The notes beneath the pieces are model-generated. The model saw only the letters and a list, made by a program, of their open reading frames with translations, was not told the origin of the DNA and ran no database searches. From assembly GCA_938045805.1 (NCBI GenBank), contig CALIBL010000014.1:62001-126000 (forward strand): DNA of 64,000 nucleotides, read 5' to 3'. The stretch comes from an uncultured Rubripirellula sp. (lineage in GTDB: Bacteria > Planctomycetota > Planctomycetia > Pirellulales > Pirellulaceae). Below, piece after piece: positions 36,515 through 46,982 of this stretch (the first letter of the stretch is position 1; the number at the start of each line of letters is the position of its first letter). The translations under genes were made by a program, and so were the position numbers.

Positions 36515-38809
36515 TTAGATCAAACCTGCCACTTTTCGGCTGATCCAAAAAACAGCAAGCAGAAGTAGCAACGCTCCAGCAACAACGGGGTGAGCCCAGA
36601 GTTGAATCGTGCGTGTCGTGGGTTCCGGCTTGGGTAGCTCCGAGATTGCGTCGAGTAGCGAGTCAATTTGCTCTGGCATTACATGACGCCCACGAGAGAC
36701 ACGAGAAATTTCTTCGAGCACCTCGGGCCGCGCGGGTCGTCCGAGTGGTTCATTGACTTGACCCTGCACAAAGAATGACGTCTCCAGAATCGCATTGGTC
36801 TCCTTGCATGAGAGAACCACCTCATGCTTACCCGGTTCCGATGTTTCAAACCTACCTCCAAAGACACCCCAACGCTCCCCTTCTCCCGTCAACCTTATGG
36901 TATCCAAAGCACCGGAAGGCGAGGTGATCAATGCGGTGACCGACCCGTCCTGTAGTGGTTCTCCGCCTGAGTCCATGACGTGTGCGCTGAGCGAAAGTGT
37001 CTGACGAACATTGGGTTGATCAGGCGAATAGAACAGACGCATTGTCTCGCCTTTCGCCATGTTACGTTGATAGGCCATCCACCTGACCACTTGTCCCCAA
37101 AATCGATAGTGATACTTATCCTCGACTCCCTTTCGCCAACGCCAAGCACCATCGGTTCCCATAAAAAGAACTTTGCCAGCCCCAAAAGGCCGAGTCACAA
37201 GCAGTGGTAATCGCCCTGAATCATTACTCATATCTTGATGCACCGCGAGAACCTCCGCCCCCGCTTTGGCTCGGACGACAGGTGCGTACCACTGGAAACC
37301 CGGCAGTCCCTCCCAAACTGAAAAATTCTCTTCCGATGAATCCGCTAGCTTCGTCAATAGGCTACTGCGTCCCCGTTGCGTTAACTCAAAATGTCCCGGC
37401 AAACGGGAGCCCCAACCCTCGGGTTGCTGTTCATCGAGCAAGACGGGATACAACTCCACTAGCTCCGTGGAAAGCAGACTGAACTGTCGCCCCTGAAACC
37501 CGGGCATGAAAACGAGGCCACTCGCTTGGTACTCCACTAGCCCACGAATCAACTCGCACTGCTCCTCAGTCAGTTGGTCATCGTCCAAGCCAACATCGCC
37601 AAGGAAAACGACATCGTATTGCGAAAGATCCTCCAACTCTTGCGGAAACACCTTCAGGTAGTCGAGAGAACCGCCGCCGACCTTTTCCAGTCCAGGATGA
37701 AAGAGGAGACAGGAGACCTCGACCCCTGGGTCACGCGATAAAGCGTTGCGAAGGTAGCGGTACTCCCATCGCGGAAGAGACTCAACAATGAGCACCTTCA
37801 ATTGCTCCTTGCGGATTGAAATCGGCAGCGTGATACGGTTATTGGAATCGATTTTCTCTTCACCTAGAACGGGAAGGTCGATTGTGAGCACGAAGTCACC
37901 CACCTCCTGCGGTGTCCATTGTATGGCGTCGAAGGTGCGTCCCATCGGAGCGATGCGAATCTCTTCTGATGCAACTTCTACCTCACCTACCATCAACTTC
38001 ATGGTCACGACCGATTCGCGAGGAAGCGAACTATCGATGGTGAGGGGGATTCGTACGGTCTTCCCTTCCGCTCCAAAGGTAGGCACATCCGCGCTGACCA
38101 ATTCAAGGTCAGGCAACTTGGTTCTGCTCCCCGCGACCACCGTAAAAACAGGGATTCGCAAACCCCGCAACTTTGCAGCAGCATCGACAGGTGAAGGACC
38201 TTCATTCCAATCACCATCCGAGATCATCACCACTCCGGCCAGACCCTCTCGCCGGTCAATTGCCTGCCTGAGTGGCTGATCCAAATCAGTCAGCCCTAGT
38301 CCCTTTGGCCGACGGGGGCTGGAAGCATCATCGGTCTGTTCAGCCACAGCACCAATGGATTGTTCCTCCTCTCGCTGCACTCCGCTAGAGCTATCGTCAA
38401 GAGAGTGCTCACTGATCGGTGAAATGACTAAGTCGTATTCGGAGGAAATGGTTTGCCAAGTATCAACTTGCAGCAGTGGTTCAATCGCCTCCGAGCGTGA
38501 GATTGCGTTCCCCCCGGTATCGCCATCTTTGAACGCATCAATGGTTTGCATGCTCGGCGACTGATCATGAAACACCAAAATTTGCGGCTTGGATTCTGGT
38601 CGATACTGGCTTCTCCATTCCGGTTGATGCAAAAGAAAAATCACCAAGAAGATGATCAACACTCGCAAAACCTCAAGTCGAATGACCGCCCCGGAAAACC
38701 CGCTGCGTTTCATTGCAACCCACGCGAGAATCAAGGCGGTGAAAATCGCTAAAGCAGAAAGCGTTAGCGAAGTGGCGGTCAAATTTAGGTCAAGAGACGA
38801 TTGCACCAT
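36515..38809 (-). CDS. Membrane protein with VWA and glutamine-amidotransferase-like domains
   Basis: 764 residues from ATG 38809, which overlaps the upstream stop as TGATG; GTG 38812 is the alternative. Two N-terminal membrane helices (LTLSALAIFTALILAWVAM and VLRVLIIFLVIFLLH) are followed by a VWA domain with MIDAS-like HDQSPSM and MISDGDWNEG. A class I amidotransferase-like domain follows (VLIVESLPRWEYRYLRNALS, YDVVFLGDVGLDD, VFMPGFQGR). A Cys nucleophile is not evident, so amidotransferase activity is doubtful. A last membrane helix is at the C-terminus. It is the third gene of the DUF58/BatA-like/VWA operon. Confidence 0.85.
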   Translation of the reverse strand: MVQSSLDLNLTATSLTLSALAIFTALILAWVAMKRSGFSGAVIRLEVLRVLIIFLVIFLLHQPEWRSQYRPESKPQILVFHDQSPSMQTIDAFKDGDTGGNAISRSEAIEPLLQVDTWQTISSEYDLVISPISEHSLDDSSSGVQREEEQSIGAVAEQTDDASSPRRPKGLGLTDLDQPLRQAIDRREGLAGVVMISDGDWNEGPSPVDAAAKLRGLRIPVFTVVAGSRTKLPDLELVSADVPTFGAEGKTVRIPLTIDSSLPRESVVTMKLMVGEVEVASEEIRIAPMGRTFDAIQWTPQEVGDFVLTIDLPVLGEEKIDSNNRITLPISIRKEQLKVLIVESLPRWEYRYLRNALSRDPGVEVSCLLFHPGLEKVGGGSLDYLKVFPQELEDLSQYDVVFLGDVGLDDDQLTEEQCELIRGLVEYQASGLVFMPGFQGRQFSLLSTELVELYPVLLDEQQPEGWGSRLPGHFELTQRGRSSLLTKLADSSEENFSVWEGLPGFQWYAPVVRAKAGAEVLAVHQDMSNDSGRLPLLVTRPFGAGKVLFMGTDGAWRWRKGVEDKYHYRFWGQVVRWMAYQRNMAKGETMRLFYSPDQPNVRQTLSLSAHVMDSGGEPLQDGSVTALITSPSGALDTIRLTGEGERWGVFGGRFETSEPGKHEVVLSCKETNAILETSFFVQGQVNEPLGRPARPEVLEEISRVSRGRHVMPEQIDSLLDAISELPKPEPTTRTIQLWAHPVVAGALLLLLAVFWISRKVAGLI

Positions 38810-40860
38810 CACGCTGACGCCCTCGACTGAAACAGGTCGTCGGACAATAACTCAGCGCGCGTTCGCTGCTTTCGCGGCAGTGACAAAGCTGACTCCGCCA
38901 GCAACATCACTAACATCAGCAATAGGAAGATCCGCCAAACCTCTTGGATCAAAGTACTCTCCACACCGACTTCATCCTGAACGGTCCGAAAACTCAATCC
39001 GTCAAACATTTCATCCAGTTGCTGACTGCTAACCAATCTTCCATCGTCTTCCGAGAGACCGCGATTGACCGCGAGTAGTCGCCCCGCCGATCGGTAAACC
39101 CCTCCATGACTGGCGAACTCAGTCGAGAGAATCCCCACTGGCCCGTCAACTTGCATCCAATCAGATTCTTCGCTGTCCGGATCAACTGGCCACATTTGGC
39201 CTAGCGGACCGGAAGACGCCTCAACGAATCGGCAGCTTCCGAGTGACCGCGCACCCACCTCCATTGCTCGCTGGATCATCGCGAATAGAACCACACCACG
39301 ACTTGCTAGGTTGGCATCCAGCGGATCAACCGTTGTGCTGCAAAAATAAACGTCACCCCCGTCATCAACGGACTTCACGAGAAACGGTTGCCCCTGACTC
39401 AGTGTCGCCAATGTTGTGAAATCGCCCTCGATCTTGCGAAACCTCTCCACCCGCACTTCACCCACCGGTAATGATTCTCCACTGAGTGTGTTCCCCAGTA
39501 AGTCCCGCTCAATTTCCCAACTGGTTACATTTCCCGCCTGCTCACTCCAGTCACCCCATCCTATTGATGCAAACTGATTGCCTGATACCACACCGAGCGG
39601 TGTGTCGGGGGGAAAAAAAATGACCACGCCGCCGCGCTTTGAAAAAGCTTCAAGCCAACGCGACTCAGCCGACTCAGCTGCAGGTAGGGCAGCCTGCCAA
39701 ATTAGGAGAGAAAACCGCTGATGCTCTAACGTCACTAACTCACTAACAGAGCCGACCGTAGCCCGCACTGGGATGGTGCGATCCGCTGTAACCGAAGCGG
39801 CAAACTCGAGAGGCCTAACCTCCTCCTGCGTTTCAGCGATGATGAGCGTCTCGCGAAGCGGCTCCTTCTGATAGGTGAAATAGAAATGGTTGTCTTGCCC
39901 GTTGATATCTTGGGGTAACGATAAACGCCCCCAACCACTCTCGTTGTTCGCTTCAATCTCGATTCTGTAATCCACCACCTCTAGCGACGCGCCGTTGATC
40001 TCAAAATCAATCTCCGAAACTGCCCCGTTGAGTTCCAACTGCAGGGAGATCGTGTTCTTATCTACTTCAGCCGCGTCGCTCTCAACTCGAAAACTAAGCA
40101 GCAATTCTGCCCGTTCATCTTTCTCAACGCGACGCGCCTTCTGACCGAGCAAACGATAATTACTTTTTGATGGCTCGCTAAATGCTAAAGAATGGAAACG
40201 AACGGTTTGGGCGCGACGACCGATCGTATCCCTCAGGGCCCTCCAGCGACCGCTCGCGGGATCCCAGTCCGCGACTCGATGGTCGCTGCAAATCCAAATT
40301 TCGGTTCGACTGGGTTGATGATCACGCAAGTATTCGTCCGCCAACTCCAGCAGCTCAGGGATTCGCGCCGTCGCAGTCGCCCCCACATACTCACTGAGAT
40401 CGTCCAACTGTGCAGCAGAAGTCAATTCGATTGCCTTCATTCCGACACTGTCGATCACCACATAGTGATCCGATTCCAGTTTCCCAAGACTATCCTGCAG
40501 TCGTTTAATTCCCGCCTGCAGCTTTGTTCGACCTCCGGCGCCAATCTGACTCATACTCGCGGAACGATCCAAAAGAATGATGGTCGTATCCACACGCCCT
40601 CCAGCGGCCATTCCCAACCAGCCGCTGGATAACGGTCGACTGATTGCAAAAATCAATCCCGCGATAGCGAGTGTGCGTGCCGCGAGGATCAACCATTGTC
40701 GCAGACGAGCATAACCTTTGGACATTTTGGTGGCAGCGAGCAAAAACGCCATCGCGGCCCACTGCACGGTCTGAAAACGTCTTTGATGGATAAGATGGAT
40801 GATGATTGGCAATGTGATGAGCGGCAGAGCCCACAATAGCAAGGGTTGGAGAAAACTCAT
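38809..40860 (-). CDS. BatA-type membrane protein with VWA domain
   Basis: 683 residues. The N-terminus is a BatA (aerotolerance regulator N-terminal) domain with two membrane helices and the typical LIHLIHQRRFQTVQWAAMAFL block, then RLRQWLILAARTLAIAGLIF. A VWA domain with intact MIDAS DRSASMS lies at about residues 95-250. A large beta-rich region of about 370 residues and a C-terminal membrane helix (IFLLLMLVMLLAESALSL) follow. BatA proteins interact with MoxR ATPases in cell-envelope stress or maturation roles. The start overlaps the DUF58 stop as ATGA, indicating translational coupling. Confidence 0.88.
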   Translation of the reverse strand: MSFLQPLLLWALPLITLPIIIHLIHQRRFQTVQWAAMAFLLAATKMSKGYARLRQWLILAARTLAIAGLIFAISRPLSSGWLGMAAGGRVDTTIILLDRSASMSQIGAGGRTKLQAGIKRLQDSLGKLESDHYVVIDSVGMKAIELTSAAQLDDLSEYVGATATARIPELLELADEYLRDHQPSRTEIWICSDHRVADWDPASGRWRALRDTIGRRAQTVRFHSLAFSEPSKSNYRLLGQKARRVEKDERAELLLSFRVESDAAEVDKNTISLQLELNGAVSEIDFEINGASLEVVDYRIEIEANNESGWGRLSLPQDINGQDNHFYFTYQKEPLRETLIIAETQEEVRPLEFAASVTADRTIPVRATVGSVSELVTLEHQRFSLLIWQAALPAAESAESRWLEAFSKRGGVVIFFPPDTPLGVVSGNQFASIGWGDWSEQAGNVTSWEIERDLLGNTLSGESLPVGEVRVERFRKIEGDFTTLATLSQGQPFLVKSVDDGGDVYFCSTTVDPLDANLASRGVVLFAMIQRAMEVGARSLGSCRFVEASSGPLGQMWPVDPDSEESDWMQVDGPVGILSTEFASHGGVYRSAGRLLAVNRGLSEDDGRLVSSQQLDEMFDGLSFRTVQDEVGVESTLIQEVWRIFLLLMLVMLLAESALSLPRKQRTRAELLSDDLFQSRASA

Positions 40861-41768
40861 CTACCACTCCTTGCGAGTGCTCTTCGAGAAAGAAAACGAT
40901 GCAGGGTCTGTTCGTAATCTTCACTTAGTAACACGCGTTGATAGTCCACCGACGACTCAAGACTAATCTTGCGAATCGACTCGAGGTAATTTGCCACCAC
41001 TTTCTGGTAACGTTGAGCTACCTCCACCGGGTCGGCAAACACTGCCGTATCACCCTCCATGTCAACGAACCTGGTTGGACGACTAAAATCAAAACTAATC
41101 TCCTGATCGTCCAAGAGATGGAAGACGGCCACGTCGTGTTTGCGAAATCGTAAATGCTCCAATGCTGATCGCAACTGATCGCTATCAACAAACAGATCCG
41201 AGATCACGACCACCAAAGCACGCTGGGAAACCGTTTCAGCGAATTCGTGCAAACCATCAATCAGATTTGTCTCTCCTGCACCACGAAGGTGTTCGAGTTG
41301 ATCGTTGAGCGCACGCAGATGCGATGGAGTGCGTCTGGGAGGCAAACTCGGTGGTGTTTTCTCCCCGATGCATGTCAACCCAACCGCATCACTTTGTTGA
41401 ATCGCTAGATAGCCAAGCGTTCCAGCGAGCCGCCGGGCATATTCCAGTTTACTCACACCCGACGCACCAAATTCCATTGACCCACTAACATCAAGCAGGA
41501 TGCACAGACGCAAGTTAGTATCCGCCTCAAATTCTTTGACGTAATACCGGTCCGTTCGACCGTAAGCACGCCAATCGAGACGCCGCAAATCATCACCGGG
41601 GATGTAGCGACGGTATTCAGCAAACTCGACGCTCGCGCCACGGTGCGGACTTGCATGCATCCCAGAAACGCTGCCCACCATCGCCTTCCGCGCAAAGAGC
41701 GGAATCGACGCTAGCCTACCGAGCGCGTCCGGATCTAAAAAACGGCGATTACCTCGGTCTCCTAACAA
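40857..41768 (-). CDS. DUF58 protein with VWA-like fold
   Basis: 303 residues from TTG 41768, the only usable start near the family's typical N-terminus. The DUF58 core reads EFAEYRRYIPGDDLRRLDWRA followed by a MIDAS-like LLDVSGSMEFG. VVVISDLFVD is the second strand. DUF58 genes usually travel with a MoxR-type AAA ATPase and Bat genes, and DUF58 may bind the ATPase. No MoxR gene is in this window. It is the first gene of an overlapping three-gene operon read leftwards to 36515. Confidence 0.88.
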   Translation of the reverse strand: MLGDRGNRRFLDPDALGRLASIPLFARKAMVGSVSGMHASPHRGASVEFAEYRRYIPGDDLRRLDWRAYGRTDRYYVKEFEADTNLRLCILLDVSGSMEFGASGVSKLEYARRLAGTLGYLAIQQSDAVGLTCIGEKTPPSLPPRRTPSHLRALNDQLEHLRGAGETNLIDGLHEFAETVSQRALVVVISDLFVDSDQLRSALEHLRFRKHDVAVFHLLDDQEISFDFSRPTRFVDMEGDTAVFADPVEVAQRYQKVVANYLESIRKISLESSVDYQRVLLSEDYEQTLHRFLSRRALARSGR

Positions 41769-41958
41769 GCTGATTCGTGCTTTCCAAACGAGTCTTCATT
41801 CTCCGAAATGCAGATCAATATTCTTGCCTCACACCGGTGTTTTGTCGATCCTCATGAAACTCCGATCAAACCGAAGAATTGTACCTATCAAGAAAGATGG
41901 GATTCGGTGATTTAACAAAATCCCCCGCACCGCGACCCACGGAGGTTGGTCCGCCTCA

Positions 41959-44900
41959 CTACCAACCCAGGAACACTCGATCTATCACTGCGACTCGTGA
42001 TCCGGGCCATCTGGCAAATCTTTCCATGGAGTCTTCAAGCAGTCGCTCATTTTGGCTAGAAAGGCCATCGACTCCAACAACCTCATCCTCTTCGAATTGC
42101 CGGGGCGAAACTTCACTTTCTGACCCCTTGAGACGAAGCGATCGTTCTGGCCCGAGCAACTCCTCACTGACAACATTTGGAGTCGCCGATCGATCAAAAC
42201 TCGATCCAGCCCACCATCTGGTTAGCCCCGCACTCAGTTCAGCCGACGCAATCAGTTCAGCCGACGCAGTCACGATTACATCACTAAGCAGGATCGCATG
42301 ATCGGAGAATGCAACCAGTGGCAAGGGAACCCTTTCGACGCCGTCACCCGAGACTGATTCGCCCTCTCCAAGTGAATTTGCACCCAACCGATTGATCACC
42401 TGCAGTGCATCCAGAGCACTCACGCGATCATCGCCACTGACATCAAAATAAAGCCCTGGCCACACGGTATAGTCCTCGGGAAGATCGGTGTCCCCGTCAT
42501 CTTCGCTATACAGCCGATTTCGCAGTTCATTAATGATTCGCAAGGCGTCACCTGCCGTCGCTTCACCGCTGTTGTCCACATCAGCCGGCTGAACCAAATT
42601 GCTCCAAGCGTTGGTCGTCGCGATGGAAACATTCAAAGCTGGATCGGAGCCCGACCATATGGCTGAGCGAAAGAACTTACCCTCAAGAATTTCGGCATCG
42701 CCCATGCGCCACTGCGAAGGCACCGAGAAGATCCAATCTCTCGTCGCGATGCTCTCAATCTGGACACCTCGCGGAGTTTGCTGGGGAATGGTCAGTGTCC
42801 CATCAACATGAGTTGAATCAGTCTGGAGCAGCGAGAACCACGAACCATCGGGTAACACGATGCTTGTGTCTTCCGTCGTTGCATTAATGGTCACCGCTGC
42901 CGAATCGCCTCTGAGTGTGATGCGCGTCAGTCCATCCAAATCGGTAAAACTTGAAAGTCCGATCGCCACCTCAAAACTGCTGCTAACTGTCAAATTATCC
43001 GAGCTGGTTTCAATGTCACCGTCTAGGCCGCCGTCTTCCAAAAGGATATCGATACGTGTTGACCCAATGGCCCCGACCACCGGTTGCAACTCCAAATCGA
43101 CTGACGTTCCGACCACCATCACCGAACCGGTGGGTATCTGAATCAATGAAGGATCGTCAGCCGAAGCGGTCAAACGCAGAGGCTGACTCTCGCCACCCCC
43201 GGGGCCAATTCCCGTCAATTCAAAGTCGTAGGAGAGGGTTCCTGCATCAAGAGCCACGTTCGACAACTCCGGCAGAAGTGGTGGGTCGTTGACGGGAGTG
43301 ACCGTCAGCTCAAAATCTATCTGTGTCACAAGATTATCCGCTTTGGTGCCAAGCAGACCATCGGATCCGAAATCTTCAACCTCCAGTATCACACTCGATT
43401 GCCCCGACTGATCTTCAGCAAGTTGCCACTGCAGCCACCAACGACCGAGATCGAAGACAACTTCGGGACCGTCACCGGCGAAGAGCTCCGGATGACTGAC
43501 GGAAACACTAACGATTAGCTCATCCATCTCATGGTCGGGATCCTCAATCCCAAGATCAACCCGTTCCAAAGCCGCGTCCTCCGCGACGGTTATCGAAGGT
43601 AGATCAACAAAAGAGGGAGCGTCATTGATGCCCTGAATCGAAAAACTCACGCGAGCCGTGGACAGATTTCCGTATCCGTCATCGAGGGTATAGTCAAAGT
43701 AGTCTGAAACGGATTGACCATCCAGCAGATCCTCGTGCAGCCCCCTTGCATCGTAAGACCAGTCACCGCCGGCATTGATCGAAGCAGTGGCTCCGAGATT
43801 TGTCGTGACATTACCAACTGTACTAATACCGGCACCAACCGCCACAACGGGAAGCAAGTCATTGCCCAAGACGCCGGGCGCAGCAACCTGTAGGAATTGA
43901 TCTTCAGACATTGAAGCGGAATCATTGACAGCCGAGAAAAGGAGCCTCCGAAGATCCTCCATGGACGTGAGCATCTCGGCACTGGCAGATGTGGACACAA
44001 GCAATTCACTGAACTGCTGTAAATCGATGTAGTCAATCAACCCATCCCCATTGAAATCACCGGCGGGATTGAACTCGGTCTGCCCACCAAGAACCAACAC
44101 TTCAAATAGGTCGAGATCATTGGCTTCAATCAGACCGTTGAAATCGAGGTCGCCCAACCCAGCTCCATAAACGGTGGAGATCGACAAGCCAGGAAAACGC
44201 TGGACGTTCACGTTGCCGGTACGCTCGTAAGACACAACCGTGGCGACGTGATTCCCAGACGTCAGATCGCTAAAACCGTAAACGAACTGATCGCGATCAA
44301 TCTGCCGACTACCATTTTCTGCCCCCACCAACGCCAAGATCTCAGACTCGGTGACGGAAAACGGTAGATTAAGAAAAACATGAACGCTATCGGCGGTACG
44401 ATCCACCGAACGAACAATCAGGTCTCGGTTCTCGTTAACGCCTGCTTCATAGGGCAGAAAACTCAGCACTTCCGATTCCGGTGGCAAGCGATCGACGTAG
44501 ATACTCTCCCGAAAATCGCTGAATACCGCCTCGCCACCATCGGTGCGGTGACGAAACGCGCGAACCTCAATGAAGTGCATGCCCTCATCCAAAACGGACA
44601 CATCGACGCTTTGGCTGAATTCACCGGTGCCTGGTTCTCCAGAAATGCCCTCAGCCCCCACCAAGGGACTTGCAATGTCCTGAAACAATTCAAAACCGTA
44701 AGTAACGGTCCCGGGGGTCACATGATCCACCACGCCGTTGCCATTTAGATCCACGCCACCATCAAGCCGAAGCATCGCTTGATCACCACCCGCCGCGAGA
44801 TCGATCTCGGCGGTTCCACCGGGTAGATAAACCTCCTCCGTGTTGAGGCGTATCGTCAACTCGTCACCGGTGACCACATGCACATCGGACAAACGAGTCA

Positions 44901-46806
44901 CTCCATTGGAATAATCATTCGCATCCGGCACACCACCAGAGAGAACTGAAGTCACACCGGTCAATTCAATACCCGCTGAGGCATCAGGTGTAGCCAGACC
45001 ATAAATGACATACCCCGATCCGTGCCACAGCCCATCGGCATTCTGATTGCGAGGCACTCGCAAGGTCACCGTTTGATTTTCGGAAACCTCCAAGACCTCC
45101 GGCAAATCATCATACGGGTCAACCTGCGTACTTGATGCATTGCCAGTCAACTCCACCAATTTGGTTCCTGGCGCAAATGCAACCTGCACGGTGCGTTCAT
45201 CGAAGCCGCCATCACCGCGATTAGACAATCCGACCAGGGCGCTCCGATCTCTCTCGAAAACGTAAATCCCTTCGTTGTCAATCCAGCGTTCGTAAAAATC
45301 ACCGCGACCATGAGATTGCCGTATAGCAAGCAGCCTCTGTAGAGAATCGCCGTAGAGACCACCGAGCGCATCACCTCGCCCAGCCTTGGGAAAATCTCTT
45401 TCCTCACCGAATTCCTTGCCGTTGAAATAGACCACCGCATTACCCGGGTACATCAACGTCATCGCGTGGGCGACATTTCCAAGGCTGGTCGGACCGTATT
45501 CGTCGTGACTGCGCACAAACAAAACACCGGCCGATCCGTTATGCAGGCCATCGTCATAGAGATCCAGTAGCGAATCTCTCACGTTGTACCAAGCATTGGC
45601 CGTACCGGCCGACGATAGGTTGTCCCGCATTGCAAAGAACGCAGAGAAGTCCAAAACATCACGATTGCCGCCGATCCTTCCAGGATCCGCCGGATCAATA
45701 TTTTTCTTCACGTAAGGTAGCAGCGTTCCCTTATCGTTCGTAAAGACCTCGCTGTAACTAAAGACATTCTCCGTTGACCCATCGAGCAGCAACCGCGGGT
45801 TAGAACGGTAAACGGCTCGATCAAGGTAATCCATGACAAAGCCCTCGAAGTGTTTGGCGGCGTCCACCCTGAACCCGTCCACACCATTGACCTGAACCAT
45901 CCACTGCATATAACGCATCAGGTAGCCCAGAGCGTTTTCCGCCACGGCATCTCCGGCATCGGGTTGAGACGTATCAAATGAATAGACAGCGATATCACTC
46001 TCACCCGTCACGGGATCAAAGAGAAACATCGCGTCTCCATCTCGGTCGGGGTAAAACTTCGCGTTCGCCGGATCAGGCTGGTTGGCCAACCGTCCAAAAG
46101 GATCAGTTGCACTCCCTGCGGGAATGTTGTTGACGGCGTCCGGATCCACCGGTTGACGTATCAAAACGTGATTGGTGGTGTGATCGATGTCCACCAATCC
46201 GGAGAGACGGCCTTCAAGATCTCCCATCGCGAAGCCCGAGTGAAAGTCCCCATCGATCGCGGTATCAAGTGTGATTGCTAAGCCGGGATAACCACCTGAG
46301 TCCACAAATCCAACCGTGCCCTGATCGGAAAATCCGGCGTGGTTTAGAATCGCATCGATGTGAAGTGACGTCGAAGTGCGATCCAAGAGGCCCGCGAGTT
46401 GTTGCAATCCCGTCTGCGTCCCGTAGAGAGTTTCATTGTCCGCCGAACCCAAATCAAAGCGGTCGTAAACGTCGTATCCCACCGACTGATTGCCCGAATC
46501 AGCTCGCCCCGGTGGCGGCAACCAAATCGAACCGTATCCGGACTGAAATAGATCGGGCAGACGTTCTTCGATCGTATCAAATGAACTGTCGAACCACTGT
46601 AGAATCGGAGGAGCGGAAACGGCAGCAAGAAGGTTTCGCGACTCCAATTTCTCAACGCGTGGCGATCGCCACGGCCGACACCGCAATGAACGCGACCTCA
46701 AATCAACACTCGCCACCCCACCACTCCGACGCTCACCCCAAAATTGCTCCAAGAGCGCGCTTCGGATGCCGTCACGCTTGCAGCGTCTAACTTGTGCACG
46801 ACACAC
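41959..46806 (-). CDS. Exported GH13 amylase-like giant protein with LEPR and dockerin-like repeats
   Basis: 1615 residues from GTG 46806, which has an AAGAGGG site 7 nt upstream. The longest frame reaches TTG 46932. RVEKLESRNLLAA near residue 55 is an LEPR export signature. GH13 conserved regions follow: IDAILNHAG (about 152), GFRVDAAKHF (about 313), SYSEVFTND (about 350), VRSHDEYG (about 432). Both catalytic acids and the HD pair are present. Beta-sandwich repeats come next, including a cadherin/VCBS-like APGVLGNDLL...DGYGNLSTARVSFSI. Two Ca-binding dockerin-type pairs (DLDFNGLIEANDL/DFNGDGLIDYIDL and DVDNSGEATAGDA/DVSGDDRVSALDA) lie at about 885-935 and 1400-1480. It is probably a surface or secreted alpha-glucan enzyme. 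Confidence 0.82.
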   Translation of the reverse strand: MCRAQVRRCKRDGIRSALLEQFWGERRSGGVASVDLRSRSLRCRPWRSPRVEKLESRNLLAAVSAPPILQWFDSSFDTIEERLPDLFQSGYGSIWLPPPGRADSGNQSVGYDVYDRFDLGSADNETLYGTQTGLQQLAGLLDRTSTSLHIDAILNHAGFSDQGTVGFVDSGGYPGLAITLDTAIDGDFHSGFAMGDLEGRLSGLVDIDHTTNHVLIRQPVDPDAVNNIPAGSATDPFGRLANQPDPANAKFYPDRDGDAMFLFDPVTGESDIAVYSFDTSQPDAGDAVAENALGYLMRYMQWMVQVNGVDGFRVDAAKHFEGFVMDYLDRAVYRSNPRLLLDGSTENVFSYSEVFTNDKGTLLPYVKKNIDPADPGRIGGNRDVLDFSAFFAMRDNLSSAGTANAWYNVRDSLLDLYDDGLHNGSAGVLFVRSHDEYGPTSLGNVAHAMTLMYPGNAVVYFNGKEFGEERDFPKAGRGDALGGLYGDSLQRLLAIRQSHGRGDFYERWIDNEGIYVFERDRSALVGLSNRGDGGFDERTVQVAFAPGTKLVELTGNASSTQVDPYDDLPEVLEVSENQTVTLRVPRNQNADGLWHGSGYVIYGLATPDASAGIELTGVTSVLSGGVPDANDYSNGVTRLSDVHVVTGDELTIRLNTEEVYLPGGTAEIDLAAGGDQAMLRLDGGVDLNGNGVVDHVTPGTVTYGFELFQDIASPLVGAEGISGEPGTGEFSQSVDVSVLDEGMHFIEVRAFRHRTDGGEAVFSDFRESIYVDRLPPESEVLSFLPYEAGVNENRDLIVRSVDRTADSVHVFLNLPFSVTESEILALVGAENGSRQIDRDQFVYGFSDLTSGNHVATVVSYERTGNVNVQRFPGLSISTVYGAGLGDLDFNGLIEANDLDLFEVLVLGGQTEFNPAGDFNGDGLIDYIDLQQFSELLVSTSASAEMLTSMEDLRRLLFSAVNDSASMSEDQFLQVAAPGVLGNDLLPVVAVGAGISTVGNVTTNLGATASINAGGDWSYDARGLHEDLLDGQSVSDYFDYTLDDGYGNLSTARVSFSIQGINDAPSFVDLPSITVAEDAALERVDLGIEDPDHEMDELIVSVSVSHPELFAGDGPEVVFDLGRWWLQWQLAEDQSGQSSVILEVEDFGSDGLLGTKADNLVTQIDFELTVTPVNDPPLLPELSNVALDAGTLSYDFELTGIGPGGGESQPLRLTASADDPSLIQIPTGSVMVVGTSVDLELQPVVGAIGSTRIDILLEDGGLDGDIETSSDNLTVSSSFEVAIGLSSFTDLDGLTRITLRGDSAAVTINATTEDTSIVLPDGSWFSLLQTDSTHVDGTLTIPQQTPRGVQIESIATRDWIFSVPSQWRMGDAEILEGKFFRSAIWSGSDPALNVSIATTNAWSNLVQPADVDNSGEATAGDALRIINELRNRLYSEDDGDTDLPEDYTVWPGLYFDVSGDDRVSALDALQVINRLGANSLGEGESVSGDGVERVPLPLVAFSDHAILLSDVIVTASAELIASAELSAGLTRWWAGSSFDRSATPNVVSEELLGPERSLRLKGSESEVSPRQFEEDEVVGVDGLSSQNERLLEDSMERFARWPGSRVAVIDRVFLGW

Positions 46807-46982
46807 AGATCGACCCTCTTTTTTTTCTTTGCGGTCACTCAAATCACAAACGAACGCTCGAATGGCAACCGCTAAAGCGGTACCATCAAAGCGACACAAG
46901 AAAATACCAGAAACGTGAATACCCTGCCTCAAACGATCACGGGGAGAGATCCATTCTCTGGATTTTCAGTCACTGAGGGTCG

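Noticed and set aside
36515..38809. Active glutamine amidotransferase in the VWA gene
   Set aside because: The class I-like fold is suggested, but I see no clear catalytic Cys, so the call is limited to amidotransferase-like.
46275..46790. 171-residue plus-strand frame over the amylase N-terminus
   Set aside because: It runs opposite a gene with four conserved catalytic regions and shows no family motif.
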